Source: Clostridiaceae bacterium (GTDB taxonomy: Bacteria; Bacillota; Clostridia; Lachnospirales; Lachnospiraceae). Taken from it: a DNA stretch of 17,493 nucleotides. The notes under the pieces were generated by a model. That model was not told the DNA's origin, made no database searches, and saw only the letters and a program-made list of their open reading frames with translations. The stretch lies in contig JAGZXV010000124.1 of assembly GCA_018378255.1 (NCBI GenBank), positions 1-17,493 on the forward strand, in the 5' to 3' direction. Positions 8,175-15,508 of this stretch are shown here, piece by piece (within the stretch, counting starts at the first letter, position 1; every line of letters starts with the position of its first letter). The position numbers were made by a program, and so were the translations under genes.

Positions 8175-8990
8175 TTAATACTCCTCTATATTAATCTTCT
8201 TTGTCTCTTTCACTTGATCCGGCAGGATTGCCGTAGCGAATCTGGTAAATTTATCAGCAAGATCACTGACAAAAAAACGGTACTGATCTGCTGCTTCCGG
8301 TGCCTGGGAGCTGATTAAATCCTCATCCATCAGCAGTTGTTTCAGTTCCAGCGCGGTTTCATAGGCCGGATTCACTAAAGTCACGCTTTCCCCCATCAGT
8401 CTGCCGATGGTGGACCTGAGCAGGGGGTAATGGGTGCAGCCTAAAACTAGTGTATCGATGTATTTCCCCTTTAATTCGCTCAGATAGCGGGACGCGATCT
8501 CGTCGGTAACGGAATCGTGCAGAAGCCCTTCTTCCACCAAGGGCACCAAAAGCGGACAGGATTTTTCCGTTACTTCTATCTCATCTTTCATCCGTTTCAT
8601 CGTTTGCTCATAGATGCCGCTGGTGACCGTTCCCTCTGTTCCAATCACCCCGATCTTTCCATTCTTCGTGGCATTTACCGCAGTTTTGGCGCCTGCATTG
8701 ATCACGCCAATGATGGGAATATCCAAATCCCGGCTCACCTCTTCAAGAGCATAAGAGCTGGCTGTGTTGCAGGCAATTACAATGGCCTTCACCCCCTGGG
8801 TGCTTAAAAAACGGATAATCTGGCGTGAATACCTGATAACCGTATCTTTTGACTTGCTTCCATACGGAAGGCGGGCAGTATCTCCAAAATAAACAAGCCG
8901 CTCTTTTGGCATCTGACGGACAATTTCCCTCACAACAGTAAGCCCGCCTACGCCGGAGTCAAATACCCCGATTGGTGCATTTCTGTCCAT
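8175..8990 (-). CDS. murI: Glutamate racemase
   Basis: This cytoplasmic enzyme interconverts L- and D-glutamate without a cofactor, supplying D-Glu to peptidoglycan. The protein is 271 residues, the usual family length. Both catalytic cysteines are present: Cys74 in IACNTASS and Cys185 in LGCTHYPLL. The N-terminal FDSGVGGLTV (residues 10-19) and LPYGSKS (41-47) motifs are intact. The frame extends to 9035, but that would overlap ddl without a ribosome binding site. ATG at 8990 has GGGGAG ten bases upstream (9001-9006) and gives the canonical start MDRNAPIGVFDSGVGG. It lies 22 bases after ddl and 1 base before the DUF1934 gene, so it is the middle of a three-gene operon. Its pairing with ddl puts supply and use of D-amino acids under one promoter. 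Confidence 0.96.
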   Translation of the reverse strand: MDRNAPIGVFDSGVGGLTVVREIVRQMPKERLVYFGDTARLPYGSKSKDTVIRYSRQIIRFLSTQGVKAIVIACNTASSYALEEVSRDLDIPIIGVINAGAKTAVNATKNGKIGVIGTEGTVTSGIYEQTMKRMKDEIEVTEKSCPLLVPLVEEGLLHDSVTDEIASRYLSELKGKYIDTLVLGCTHYPLLRSTIGRLMGESVTLVNPAYETALELKQLLMDEDLISSQAPEAADQYRFFVSDLADKFTRFATAILPDQVKETKKINIEEY

Positions 8991-9012
8991 ATCACACACT
9001 CTCCCCGGTACT

Positions 9013-10074
9013 TTACTGTTTTCTCTCATAAGCATGGTCGATCAGTTCTTTAATCAGTTGTTTTTTAGAAATACCCCTGGCTTCCCAGAGCATAGGATAC
9101 ATACTGATCGCTGTAAATCCCGGCATGGTATTGATCTCGTTAAAGACAACTTCCCCGTCTTCTTTTACAAAGAAATCAACCCGTGACAGGCCGTATCCGT
9201 CCACAGCCTGAAAGATCTTTTTCGCAATCCCGGGAATCCTGTCGGCAGCGCCGCCCGGGAGTTTTGGGTCTGTCACCGTTCTGGATTCCGCATTGTTGTA
9301 TTTGGCGTCAAAATCATAGAATTCCGCTGCTGCCAGAATCTCACCGACGCCGGACGCCTTTACAGGGACGGTTCCGCCTCCGAATACGGCGCATTCCACT
9401 TCATGTCCTATGATCATCTCCTCCACCAGTATCTTGCGGTCATGTCTGGCTGCTTCTAAAAGCCCTGCTGCCAGTTCCTTTCTGTCCGTTGCCTTGCTCA
9501 CGCCCTTGGAAGAACCTGCATTGGACGGCTTTATGAATACAGGATAGCAAAACTTCGCCTCGATTTTATCCAGCACCGGCTCCATATCGCTTAGCTGGTG
9601 TTTCATTACAGGAACATAATCCGCCTGCTTCACTCCGAGATCATCCACAATAATCTTAGTGTATAACTTATCCATTGATACAGCCGATGACAAAACGCCG
9701 CAGCCCACATATGGAATCTGCGCCAGTTCCAAAAGCCCCTGGATGGTTCCGTCCTCGCCGTATAATCCGTGAAGGACAGGGAATACCACATCCACATGAA
9801 TCTTCTCCACATCTTCTCCCTCAGTCAAAATCACACACTGTTCTGTGGCATCCGGAGAAATGACAGCGCCGATCCTGCTGTTTCTCCATGCTCCGGTACG
9901 GATATCTTCCAGATTCTCAGCCTTTAACCAGTTTCCGTCTTCCGTAATTCCAATCAGCATCTTTTCATATGCTGTTTCATCTATCTGTTCAATGATATTG
10001 GCCGCCGACATACAGGATACACTGTGCTCTGATGACTGTCCGCCAAAAATTACCGCTATCATGCGCTTTTCCAT
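9013..10074 (-). CDS. ddl: D-alanine--D-alanine ligase
   Basis: This ATP-grasp ligase joins two D-alanines for the peptidoglycan stem peptide; it is cytoplasmic and 353 residues long. Seen in the sequence are the N-terminal FGGQSSEHSVS motif (residues 10-20), the nucleotide-binding KPSNAGSSKG segment, an omega-loop reading FYDFDAKY, and the C-terminal FNEINTMPGFT metal-site motif. The Tyr of the DAKY loop is what D-Ala-D-Ala ligases carry; the D-lactate ligases of the VanA/B type have a different loop, so this is a housekeeping enzyme. The ATG has AAGGTG 10 bases upstream. It is first in the ddl-murI-DUF1934 operon, with its own promoter upstream. Confidence 0.96.
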   Translation of the reverse strand: MEKRMIAVIFGGQSSEHSVSCMSAANIIEQIDETAYEKMLIGITEDGNWLKAENLEDIRTGAWRNSRIGAVISPDATEQCVILTEGEDVEKIHVDVVFPVLHGLYGEDGTIQGLLELAQIPYVGCGVLSSAVSMDKLYTKIIVDDLGVKQADYVPVMKHQLSDMEPVLDKIEAKFCYPVFIKPSNAGSSKGVSKATDRKELAAGLLEAARHDRKILVEEMIIGHEVECAVFGGGTVPVKASGVGEILAAAEFYDFDAKYNNAESRTVTDPKLPGGAADRIPGIAKKIFQAVDGYGLSRVDFFVKEDGEVVFNEINTMPGFTAISMYPMLWEARGISKKQLIKELIDHAYERKQ

Positions 10075-10190
10075 CTTATCTATACACCTTTCTGCCCTTT
10101 TTCGGGCACAATTACCTTGGTTTTCTGCCGGCTGCGGTTTTCTGCAGTCAGCTGCTCTCCGGCACTGCTAAAATTAATTACGCTTTTCAG

Positions 10191-10220
10191 GTTTACATTA
10201 TAACACAGGCGTCAATAATT
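10191..10220 (+). promoter_or_regulatory. Candidate sigma-F promoter for spoIIR
   Basis: GTTTA at 10191-10195 and GTCAATAATT at 10211-10220, 15 bases apart, closely fit the forespore sigma-F pattern as I remember it from Bacillus (GYWTA, about 16 bases, GgnnAtAnTw). It is 35 bases before the spoIIR start, and spoIIR is sigma-F dependent in Bacillus. The spacer is one base short of ideal. The site overlaps the oppositely directed ddl promoter. Confidence 0.55.
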
Positions 10221-10225
10221 ACCAA
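10197..10225 (-). promoter_or_regulatory. Sigma-A type extended -10 promoter of ddl
   Basis: On the minus strand a perfect TATAAT (10197-10202) is preceded by TG one base upstream (extended -10). A TTGGTA -35 (10220-10225, 4 of 6 matches) lies at exactly 17 bases. Transcription should start near 10190, leaving a leader of about 115 bases before ddl that contains a small GCCC/GGGC hairpin around 10094-10107. Confidence 0.65.
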
Positions 10226-10255
10226 TAGGATCAGAAAAAAAGGAGGATTAAAATC

Positions 10256-10873
10256 ATGAAATACAAAAAGATGCTGATTGCCGCAATCAGCCTGGGCCTG
10301 ATGGTATTTTTACTGGCCATGAACGGCTACAGACAAAACGGGGAACACCTGGCCTCCAGAATTGCACCGGAAATTATACGCTTTCATGTAAGAGCAAACA
10401 GTGACAGCAAAAAGGACCAGGACTTAAAATTACAGGTCCGGGATTATCTGCTTAATACTATTTATGATGATTTAGGAAGTTCTGCCAGTAAAGAAGAGAT
10501 AAAAAATTACATTTTACAGAAAAAGACTGATTTAGAAGCGCTTTCTGATACATTTATTGAAGCTCAGGGCTTTGATTATAAAACTGCTATTGAGATTTCA
10601 AACCAATATTTTCCTGAGAAAACATATGGGGATATGACGTTCCCCAACGGAGACTATGAAGCGGTAACCGTGGCAATTGGGAGCGGTAAAGGCCATAATT
10701 GGTGGTGCGTGCTGTACCCGCCCCTCTGCTTTACAGATGCCGTATACGCCGAGGTTCCCGATTCCTCCAAAGATACTTTGAAAAACCTGCTGGCGCCGGA
10801 GGATTATTCGGAACTGGTAAAAGGGGATGTGGAAGTGAGATTTAAGGTGCTGGAATGGCTGGGAATCCAGTAG
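10256..10873 (+). CDS. spoIIR: Stage II sporulation protein R
   Basis: SpoIIR is made in the forespore and exported to the space between the two membranes, where it triggers the protease SpoIIGA to mature pro-sigma-E in the mother cell. The protein is 205 residues. It has an N-terminal hydrophobic segment at about 5-22 (signal/anchor) and the family hallmark RFHVRANSDSKKDQDLK at about 42-58. The conserved FPNGDYEAVTVAIGSG and GHNWWCVLYPPLCF stretches follow. AAGGAGG at 10240-10246 sits 9 bases before the ATG. It is a single-gene unit with a candidate sigma-F promoter and a strong terminator. Its presence implies that the host lineage has a sporulation programme. The C-terminus is compact compared with some relatives but not obviously truncated. 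Confidence 0.96.
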   Translation: MKYKKMLIAAISLGLMVFLLAMNGYRQNGEHLASRIAPEIIRFHVRANSDSKKDQDLKLQVRDYLLNTIYDDLGSSASKEEIKNYILQKKTDLEALSDTFIEAQGFDYKTAIEISNQYFPEKTYGDMTFPNGDYEAVTVAIGSGKGHNWWCVLYPPLCFTDAVYAEVPDSSKDTLKNLLAPEDYSELVKGDVEVRFKVLEWLGIQ

Positions 10874-10926
10874 GACAGGGGCCGTTTTGCAGTTTATGCG
10901 CTTTGGGCGCTTTGAGTGAACAGGGA

Positions 10927-10963
10927 AAGCCGCCTGGCTGAAGTATCAGCCGGGCGGCTTTTT
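10927..10963 (+). terminator. Intrinsic terminator after spoIIR
   Basis: A 15-base-pair stem (10927-10941 with 10946-10960, one G-T pair) closes a four-base loop AGTA, and the right arm runs into TTTTTAT. It lies 53 bases past the spoIIR stop. On the minus strand the stem ends in TTTCCC, so it may also give weaker termination for the leftward metallo-hydrolase gene, which stops 14 bases away. Confidence 0.9.
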
Positions 10964-10976
10964 ATATGGGCAGGAA

Positions 10977-11810
10977 TTACATTTGGTCCAAGGTTTTCTT
11001 CGCCGCTTCCAGGGCTTCCGTGCCGCGCAAATGCAGATTAGCCCTCACATCTTCGCGCCCCACGATAAATGGGTTCGGTCCATCCGGAGTGCGTTTCTCC
11101 TGCTTTTCAAATAAATCACAGCGGTGGGGATGGACGCCCAATACTACGTCGCAGTGGTAACTGTCACAGATATACCAAAACATCAGGGCAGAGTTGGAAA
11201 ATTCACATTCCCATTTCATCCGTTCCACAGGTTCCATCCGCATCATGGTCAGACCCGCGCCGCCCCACAGGCTTACCCAGTGTTCCCCGCCCAAATCATG
11301 GCAGTTAAAAATCAGCGACATGCATCCAGGAGTATGACCGGGAGTCAATACTGGAATGATTCTCAGTTTTCCCATGCGGATCTCTTTCATATGTTCCAAA
11401 TAAAAATCAATATGTGGGTATTCTGTTTCATTAACCGGATCCATCAATTGGGAGGAAACCATAAATGCAGCGTCTATTTCGCCGATACATACTTTACAGC
11501 CATACGCATTCTGAAGCCTCTTTGCACCTGCAAAATGGTCGCCATGTCCATGGGTAATGACAATCAGGGAGATATCTTTTGGATCTAATCCTAATTTTCT
11601 GAGACCGGGTACAATGTGCTTTTCACCGGCGTCAACCGGATCCATAGAATCGATCAGCACGATTCCCTGTTCCGTCGTGATTGCAAAAACACCGACGCCT
11701 CTTCGTCCGATATAATAAACGTCGTCAAACACCTGAAATGGTTCTGCTTCCTGCCCCATCCATGCCCGCATTTCTTCACGGGTCATTTTATTTTTTTCTT
11801 TCAGTTCCAC
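10977..11810 (-). CDS. Metallo-beta-lactamase-fold hydrolase
   Basis: This is a 277-residue cytoplasmic MBL-fold protein with a probable two-metal site. The core motif THGHGDHFAGA gives His87, His89, Asp91 and His92. A further ligand is His159 in LTPGHTPGC, and GVHPH (His227/His229) near the C-terminus resembles the last ligand region of the B3-like branch. No signal peptide is present, which argues against a periplasm-type or secreted antibiotic-degrading role. The start is GTG at 11810, with AAGGAG 9 bases upstream. It is third in the operon with the enolase-superfamily gene and the broken transporter, 49 bases after the transporter stop. That context suggests hydrolysis of a small ester or lactone in an acid-degradation route; this is inference, since the fold covers many reactions. 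Confidence 0.85.
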   Translation of the reverse strand: MELKEKNKMTREEMRAWMGQEAEPFQVFDDVYYIGRRGVGVFAITTEQGIVLIDSMDPVDAGEKHIVPGLRKLGLDPKDISLIVITHGHGDHFAGAKRLQNAYGCKVCIGEIDAAFMVSSQLMDPVNETEYPHIDFYLEHMKEIRMGKLRIIPVLTPGHTPGCMSLIFNCHDLGGEHWVSLWGGAGLTMMRMEPVERMKWECEFSNSALMFWYICDSYHCDVVLGVHPHRCDLFEKQEKRTPDGPNPFIVGREDVRANLHLRGTEALEAAKKTLDQM

Positions 11811-11859
11811 AATAGGATTCTCCTTTTCTTATAAAGATTTGATCGATCTGCCTTTCCCT

Positions 11860-13034
11860 TTAGAATGGGAACAGCCTTGGTATGTAAAGACAGAAAATGA
11901 TAAAATGGGCGATGGTGTATACAATACCGCATTTAAACCACTGCTTTACATTATAACCGCCGGTTTCATACATCATAACGGAAATCGTATTAGCGGTCGG
12001 CATCAGGAATGAGTTTCCGGTACCCTGCTGTGCAGCCAGGAACATAGGCATGGCATTCCAGCCATTTTGTACCGCAATGACAGTGGCCAGCATACGGAAA
12101 ATATTGGATACCGTTGAATTCTGCAAAAACTGAGTCAATACAAAGCAGACCAGATACATGCAGACCATGATCATAAATGGGCTCATTCCGTTTGTAAAGG
12201 AAACAAATAGTTCGTTGAGCACCTTATCTGCACCTGTTTTGGTAATTGCGGTTGCCAGCGGCAGAGTGCCGACAAACAAGAAGATAATCGGAACAGAGCC
12301 TGCCTGGATCGCTTCTCTGTCATCCATTACACCGAAAATCACCATTGCCAGGGCGCCAACCGTTGAAGGCCACCAGCTCTTCCGGACTGTTCGGCAGATG
12401 CAGACTGGGGGATATTGCCCAAGTCAGGAAAAAGCCTGTTCAAAAAGATAAAAGTGATTAACGTCAGGATAATTGTAAAAGGCAGTTTAATCAGTATGGG
12501 AGTAAAATAGGTAAATTGCCCGACACCGCCCAATTCGTTGATGATAGCATTACTCTGCAGGTAAGATGCCGCATTGCCGCCCAATGGAAGAATACCGATC
12601 CAGAAACCGTAAAGAACCATGAGTGGATACACAAATTTGCTCAGCGGACGTTTGTGCTCTGCACATACGGCTGTGATAATCGGAAGCATAATGGTGGCAG
12701 TCATAGTACCGTTAACTATGCATCCTAACAGAAATCCAGGAACCAGCAGGCCAAAAAGAATCTGACGGTCGCTGGCGCCCGGTTTGATTACTGTTTTGCT
12801 TAAACTGGCAATGATGTTGGTTTTATTAAAGCCGGTAGCGACCACGAACATGGAAAACATCATGATCACAGATGAATTGGTAAGTCCGGCCCACGCCTCC
12901 TGGGGCGTGAGCACTCCTGTTATCTCCAGAGAAACCGGTATCAGCATTGCAGCCACAGGGAGCTTTACCCTGCCAGACAATACCATTACTAAAAATACAA
13001 AAAATACAGCCAATAAAATGATTTGCGGATTCAT
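11860..13034 (-). pseudogene. DASS/SLC13-like anion transporter split by a -1 frameshift
   Basis: Two frames together encode one multi-spanning transporter. The first (13034-12339, 231 residues) gives the N-terminal half, and the second (open frame ending at 11860) gives the C-terminal half. The first frame's sense fades near 12375-12386. In the other frame WWPSTVGALAMVIFGVMD then begins just before that frame's first ATG at 12345. One missing base would explain it; the repaired protein would be about 391 residues. The halves carry the paired N-G-T (residues 108-110) and N-S-T motifs expected of the inverted-repeat DASS fold. The first ATG has AAGGGGGG upstream and is 21 bases after the enolase-superfamily gene. 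No ribosome binding site precedes the second half. DASS proteins move dicarboxylates or tartrate; E. coli ttdT beside ttdAB is one. Natural mutation and sequencing error cannot be told apart here. Confidence 0.8.
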
Positions 13035-13055
13035 GAATTACCCCCCTTTTAATAT

Positions 13056-14192
13056 TCAGCGATCCAGAACAGAGCCATCTTCGTGAAGATGGATTCCTCC
13101 GTAAGCGCCCTCAAATTCGAATTTCTTATCAATATCATCAATCAGTTCAATTCCAAGCCCCGGTTTCTTCGGTAAGATAATGTATCCATTTTCCACCGTA
13201 AAAGGTTCCTTCATTTCTTTATCCAGGCGGCATTTGCCGTTCATCATCGGATACTCCTGTACCTCAAAGTTGGGAATGCAGGCATCTAACTGGAGACAGG
13301 CAGCGGTGGAAACCGGTCCTAGCGGATTGTGAGGGATCAGATAGACGCCTCTGGCCTCTGCCTGTACGGCGATCTTCTTTCCTGCGGTCAAGCCCCCTGC
13401 CACGCACATATCCGGACGGATATACCGAACCGCAGAATGGCTGATCAATGTATCAAATTCCATGGGATTGATAAAACGCTCGCCGGTTGCAACCGGGATA
13501 CCGCACTGGCTGATCACTCCGGGCATGGCTTCCGCATTATCAGGAATAGGATCTTCATAAAAATAAGGTCTGTATTTTTGCACTGCTCTCCCGATCTCAA
13601 TAGCCTCAGAGGTTTTTAGCCCCCGGTGGCATTCAATGGCAATATCCACGTTCCAGCCCACAGCCTCCCGGACTTTTCTCATCAGCTCTTCTGTCTGTGC
13701 AACAATAGAAGAAAAGTTTTCGCCGCATCTTCCGTCTTTATCTATTTCATGCAGAAGGGAAAAACGGATTGCTTTAAAGCCGCTTTCTGCCAGCTTGGCC
13801 GCATTTTCTGCAATTTCATCACTGTTTTTCCCCCGGGCGTTTACGTAGATTTTTATCTTTTCCCGAACCATGCCTCCCATCAATTCACAACAGGGAACCT
13901 TAAAATATTTCCCCTTCAAATCCCAAAGGGCGATATCAATTCCGGAAATGGCGCTTTGCACCACAGACCCCCGGAAATGAAGATTTCTTGTCAGTGCATT
14001 CCAAATGAACTCAATCCGCATGGGATTCATACCCACGATCAGCTTCTCCATTTGCTTTAATACGACGGCGGCCGCCTCCTGATATCCCCATGCTCCACAT
14101 TCTCCCAGCCCGGTCAGGCCGGAATCTGTATGCACCTTTACAAACAGGTAGCGGTGTCCGGCCAGGATTGGCTCAATTTTAGTTATTTTCAC
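13056..14192 (-). CDS. Enolase-superfamily (mandelate racemase/muconate lactonizing) protein, probable acid-sugar dehydratase
   Basis: This is a 378-residue cytoplasmic enzyme that should abstract a proton alpha to a carboxylate, with Mg2+. An N-terminal capping domain (1-115) is followed by the barrel. Putative metal ligands are Glu187 (IECH), Glu213 (YEDP) and Glu238 (GERF), with His189, Asp261 and His288 (PHNPLGP) as catalytic candidates. The spacing of 26, 25, 23 and 27 residues is almost that of E. coli D-galactonate dehydratase (D183, E209, E235, D258, H285 as I recall), but the first ligand is Glu. The second strand reads KAIRF, so the KxK base motif of tartrate- and mandelate-type members is missing. 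The start is GTG at 14192 with AAGGAG 8 bases upstream. It leads an operon with the transporter and MBL hydrolase. Family is firm; substrate is open (aldonate, aldarate or similar). Confidence 0.9.
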   Translation of the reverse strand: MKITKIEPILAGHRYLFVKVHTDSGLTGLGECGAWGYQEAAAVVLKQMEKLIVGMNPMRIEFIWNALTRNLHFRGSVVQSAISGIDIALWDLKGKYFKVPCCELMGGMVREKIKIYVNARGKNSDEIAENAAKLAESGFKAIRFSLLHEIDKDGRCGENFSSIVAQTEELMRKVREAVGWNVDIAIECHRGLKTSEAIEIGRAVQKYRPYFYEDPIPDNAEAMPGVISQCGIPVATGERFINPMEFDTLISHSAVRYIRPDMCVAGGLTAGKKIAVQAEARGVYLIPHNPLGPVSTAACLQLDACIPNFEVQEYPMMNGKCRLDKEMKEPFTVENGYIILPKKPGLGIELIDDIDKKFEFEGAYGGIHLHEDGSVLDR

Positions 14193-14243
14193 AAAAAGTT
14201 CTCCTTTCTCCTTCTAAAGTGTTTCTCCAAAAAATGTTACTAT

Positions 14244-14254
14244 TTATCAGATAA
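14244..14254. promoter_or_regulatory. Palindrome over the predicted start site of the enolase-superfamily operon
   Basis: TTATC-A-GATAA is a perfect 11-base dyad that covers the predicted transcription start near 14252. The TTATC half recurs on the minus strand just upstream of the -10. An operator or repressor site is possible, but the region is AT-rich and chance cannot be excluded. Confidence 0.35.
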
Positions 14255-14258
14255 GGAT

Positions 14259-14287
14259 AGTATAATGTGATAAATATTGGTTTTCAA
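14259..14287 (-). promoter_or_regulatory. Promoter of the enolase/transporter/MBL operon
   Basis: On the minus strand TTGAAA (14282-14287) and TATACT (14259-14264) are separated by exactly 17 bases, predicting a start near 14252 and a 60-base leader before the GTG at 14192. It lies downstream of the lysR terminator, so this operon is independently transcribed. Confidence 0.75.
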
Positions 14288-14290
14288 ACG

Positions 14291-14321
14291 AGAAATTTCT
14301 GGTCAGATTTAATAAAATTAA
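14291..14321. promoter_or_regulatory. Candidate LysR-type regulator binding sites
   Basis: TTAATAAAATTAA (14309-14321) is a perfect interrupted dyad of the T-N11-A type, centred about 63 bases before the predicted start. AGAAATTTCT (14291-14300) is a perfect palindrome touching the -35 element, at about -39 to -48. These are the classical positions of the recognition and activation sites of LysR-type regulators. The gene next upstream encodes such a regulator. AT-richness is the main reason for caution. Confidence 0.5.
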
Positions 14322-14346
14322 TAGAACGGATGAGAATATAGTAATG

Positions 14347-14377
14347 AAAAAACAGCCCTCCGGAGGAAGGCTGTTTT
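14347..14377 (-). terminator. Intrinsic terminator of the lysR-type gene
   Basis: Read leftward, AAAACAGCC (14369-14377) pairs with GGCTGTTTT (14349-14357), and the run continues to six T residues. The loop contains the palindrome CCTCCGGAGG, which could add pairs. It lies 15 bases past the stop of the LysR-type gene and separates it from the enolase operon promoter. Confidence 0.85.
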
Positions 14378-14392
14378 GGTGTACACAGCAGT

Positions 14393-15304
14393 TCAGCTGT
14401 TGGCTTCGATCTTTTGGCTCACTGTCCTTGCGACCGCCAGAAACTTCTTCAAAGCGTCTGTCTTTTGCTTGTCCTTCCGCCAAAAACAGCTCACATAACG
14501 GCTGGGAAAGGTATCCAGGACATATGATTTGACCTGCGGGTTATGGCGGACCGCGCTTTGCGGAAGAAAACCGGTTGCAATGTTATTCTCAATATAGCGC
14601 TCAACGGTATACATCTGGCTGGTCTGGAGAAGAATATGCGGATTTAAACCGCATTCAGTAAAACGCTGTTTAATTGCCACTGTCTGAGAGAAATTATCTT
14701 TTAAGAGAATGAGAGGCTGTTTCGCGATATCTTCTAAAGTGACAGAATCCTGTAAGGCCAGGGGATTGGCGCAGCTGACGCAGTATACCTGCCGGTCTTT
14801 AATCAGAGAAAGGCTTCCATAGACAGAATCGAAAGCAGCTTTTTCCCCGGCGTTCTTAAAATGGTGGTGGGTAAAAATCACATCTAACAGATGGTTGTCC
14901 AGCATCTCAAATTGTCTTTTGGTGGAGTCTTCAACTGTGGTTATGACAAGATCAGGTTCCTGTTTTTTGGCCTCAGCCATAATTAACGGAAAAATGGCAT
15001 TGCCGCCTAAGGTGGAAACACCGACCCGGATGGAATATCTCTGGGAGATCAGATTTTGAATGGTTTCTTTCAGATGGTTATATTGTGCCAGGATAATGTC
15101 CACTTCCTCCAGGACAGCCTGTCCTGCTTCTGTAATCCGTAATGCATTCTTGTCGCGGTGGAAAAGACTGACCTTGTGCTCATTTTCCATGCTTTTAATG
15201 GCTAAGGATATGGTGGACTGGGATACATGAAGCTGTTCCGAAGCCTTTAAGAAACTGCCGAACTGGCAGACGGCCTGAAAATACTGCATTTGAATTAGTG
15301 TCAT
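14393..15304 (-). CDS. LysR-type transcriptional regulator
   Basis: This is a DNA-binding regulator of 303 residues, the normal family length. The winged helix-turn-helix is at about residues 1-62 (MQYFQAVCQFGSFLKASEQL, then VSQSTISLAIKSME), followed by the linker helix and a two-lobed effector-binding domain to the end. The frame reaches 15331, but ATG at 15304 is chosen because GGGGGA lies 6 bases upstream (15311-15316) and the family begins with MTLIQMQYF-like sequence. The earlier ATG has no ribosome binding site. It ends just before its own terminator and upstream of the enolase-superfamily operon, whose promoter carries dyads of the LysR type. E. coli ttdAB is also governed by a LysR-type regulator, so it may control ttdAB too. 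The inducer is probably the acid being degraded (inference). Confidence 0.93.
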   Translation of the reverse strand: MTLIQMQYFQAVCQFGSFLKASEQLHVSQSTISLAIKSMENEHKVSLFHRDKNALRITEAGQAVLEEVDIILAQYNHLKETIQNLISQRYSIRVGVSTLGGNAIFPLIMAEAKKQEPDLVITTVEDSTKRQFEMLDNHLLDVIFTHHHFKNAGEKAAFDSVYGSLSLIKDRQVYCVSCANPLALQDSVTLEDIAKQPLILLKDNFSQTVAIKQRFTECGLNPHILLQTSQMYTVERYIENNIATGFLPQSAVRHNPQVKSYVLDTFPSRYVSCFWRKDKQKTDALKKFLAVARTVSQKIEANS

Positions 15305-15413
15305 AAACATTCCCCCATTCACTTGATTCATGTGTGCTGTTGAAACCGATTAAGGCGCTTATCCCCCGCTCTGAGGCAGGCATAATAATAGGGCGCTTCT
15401 TTAAAAGGGTGTA

Positions 15414-15440
15414 TTTGGTGACCGTTTTCCGGTCACCAAA
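15414..15440. repeat. 11-bp perfect inverted repeat upstream of the LysR-type gene
   Basis: TTTGGTGACCG (15414-15424) and its exact complement (15430-15440) enclose a five-base loop TTTTC. It lies between the subtilase stop at 15509 and the LysR-type start at 15304. No T-run follows on either strand, so it is not a standard terminator. It could be a regulator operator, an RNA stem in the leader of the LysR-type gene, or part of an intergenic repeat. Confidence 0.7.
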
Positions 15441-15508
15441 CGCGCCGCACATTCCGGAAATTCCCGGCGTTATCCCTGCCAATAACCCAATGAAAGATTT
15501 CCTCCTCT

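Noticed and set aside
9013..10074. Possible vancomycin-resistance-type D-Ala-D-Lac or D-Ala-D-Ser ligase
   Set aside because: The omega-loop reads FYDFDAKY as in D-Ala-D-Ala ligases, and the operon with murI and DUF1934 is a housekeeping one; no vanH, vanX or vanT neighbour is present.
10977..11810. Metallo-beta-lactamase antibiotic resistance gene
   Set aside because: The fold is shared by many hydrolases. No signal peptide is seen and the gene sits in a metabolic operon.
12339..12386. Programmed -1 ribosomal frameshift in the transporter
   Set aside because: No slippery heptamer or obvious stimulatory stem lies at the junction, and the transporter family is not known for recoding; mutation or sequence error is simpler.
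15195..15482. Leftward 95-codon frame overlapping the LysR-type gene
   Set aside because: It starts with TTG, has poorly placed initiation signals and its second half is an out-of-frame reading of the LysR helix-turn-helix. The upstream interval is reported as a finding, not a gene.
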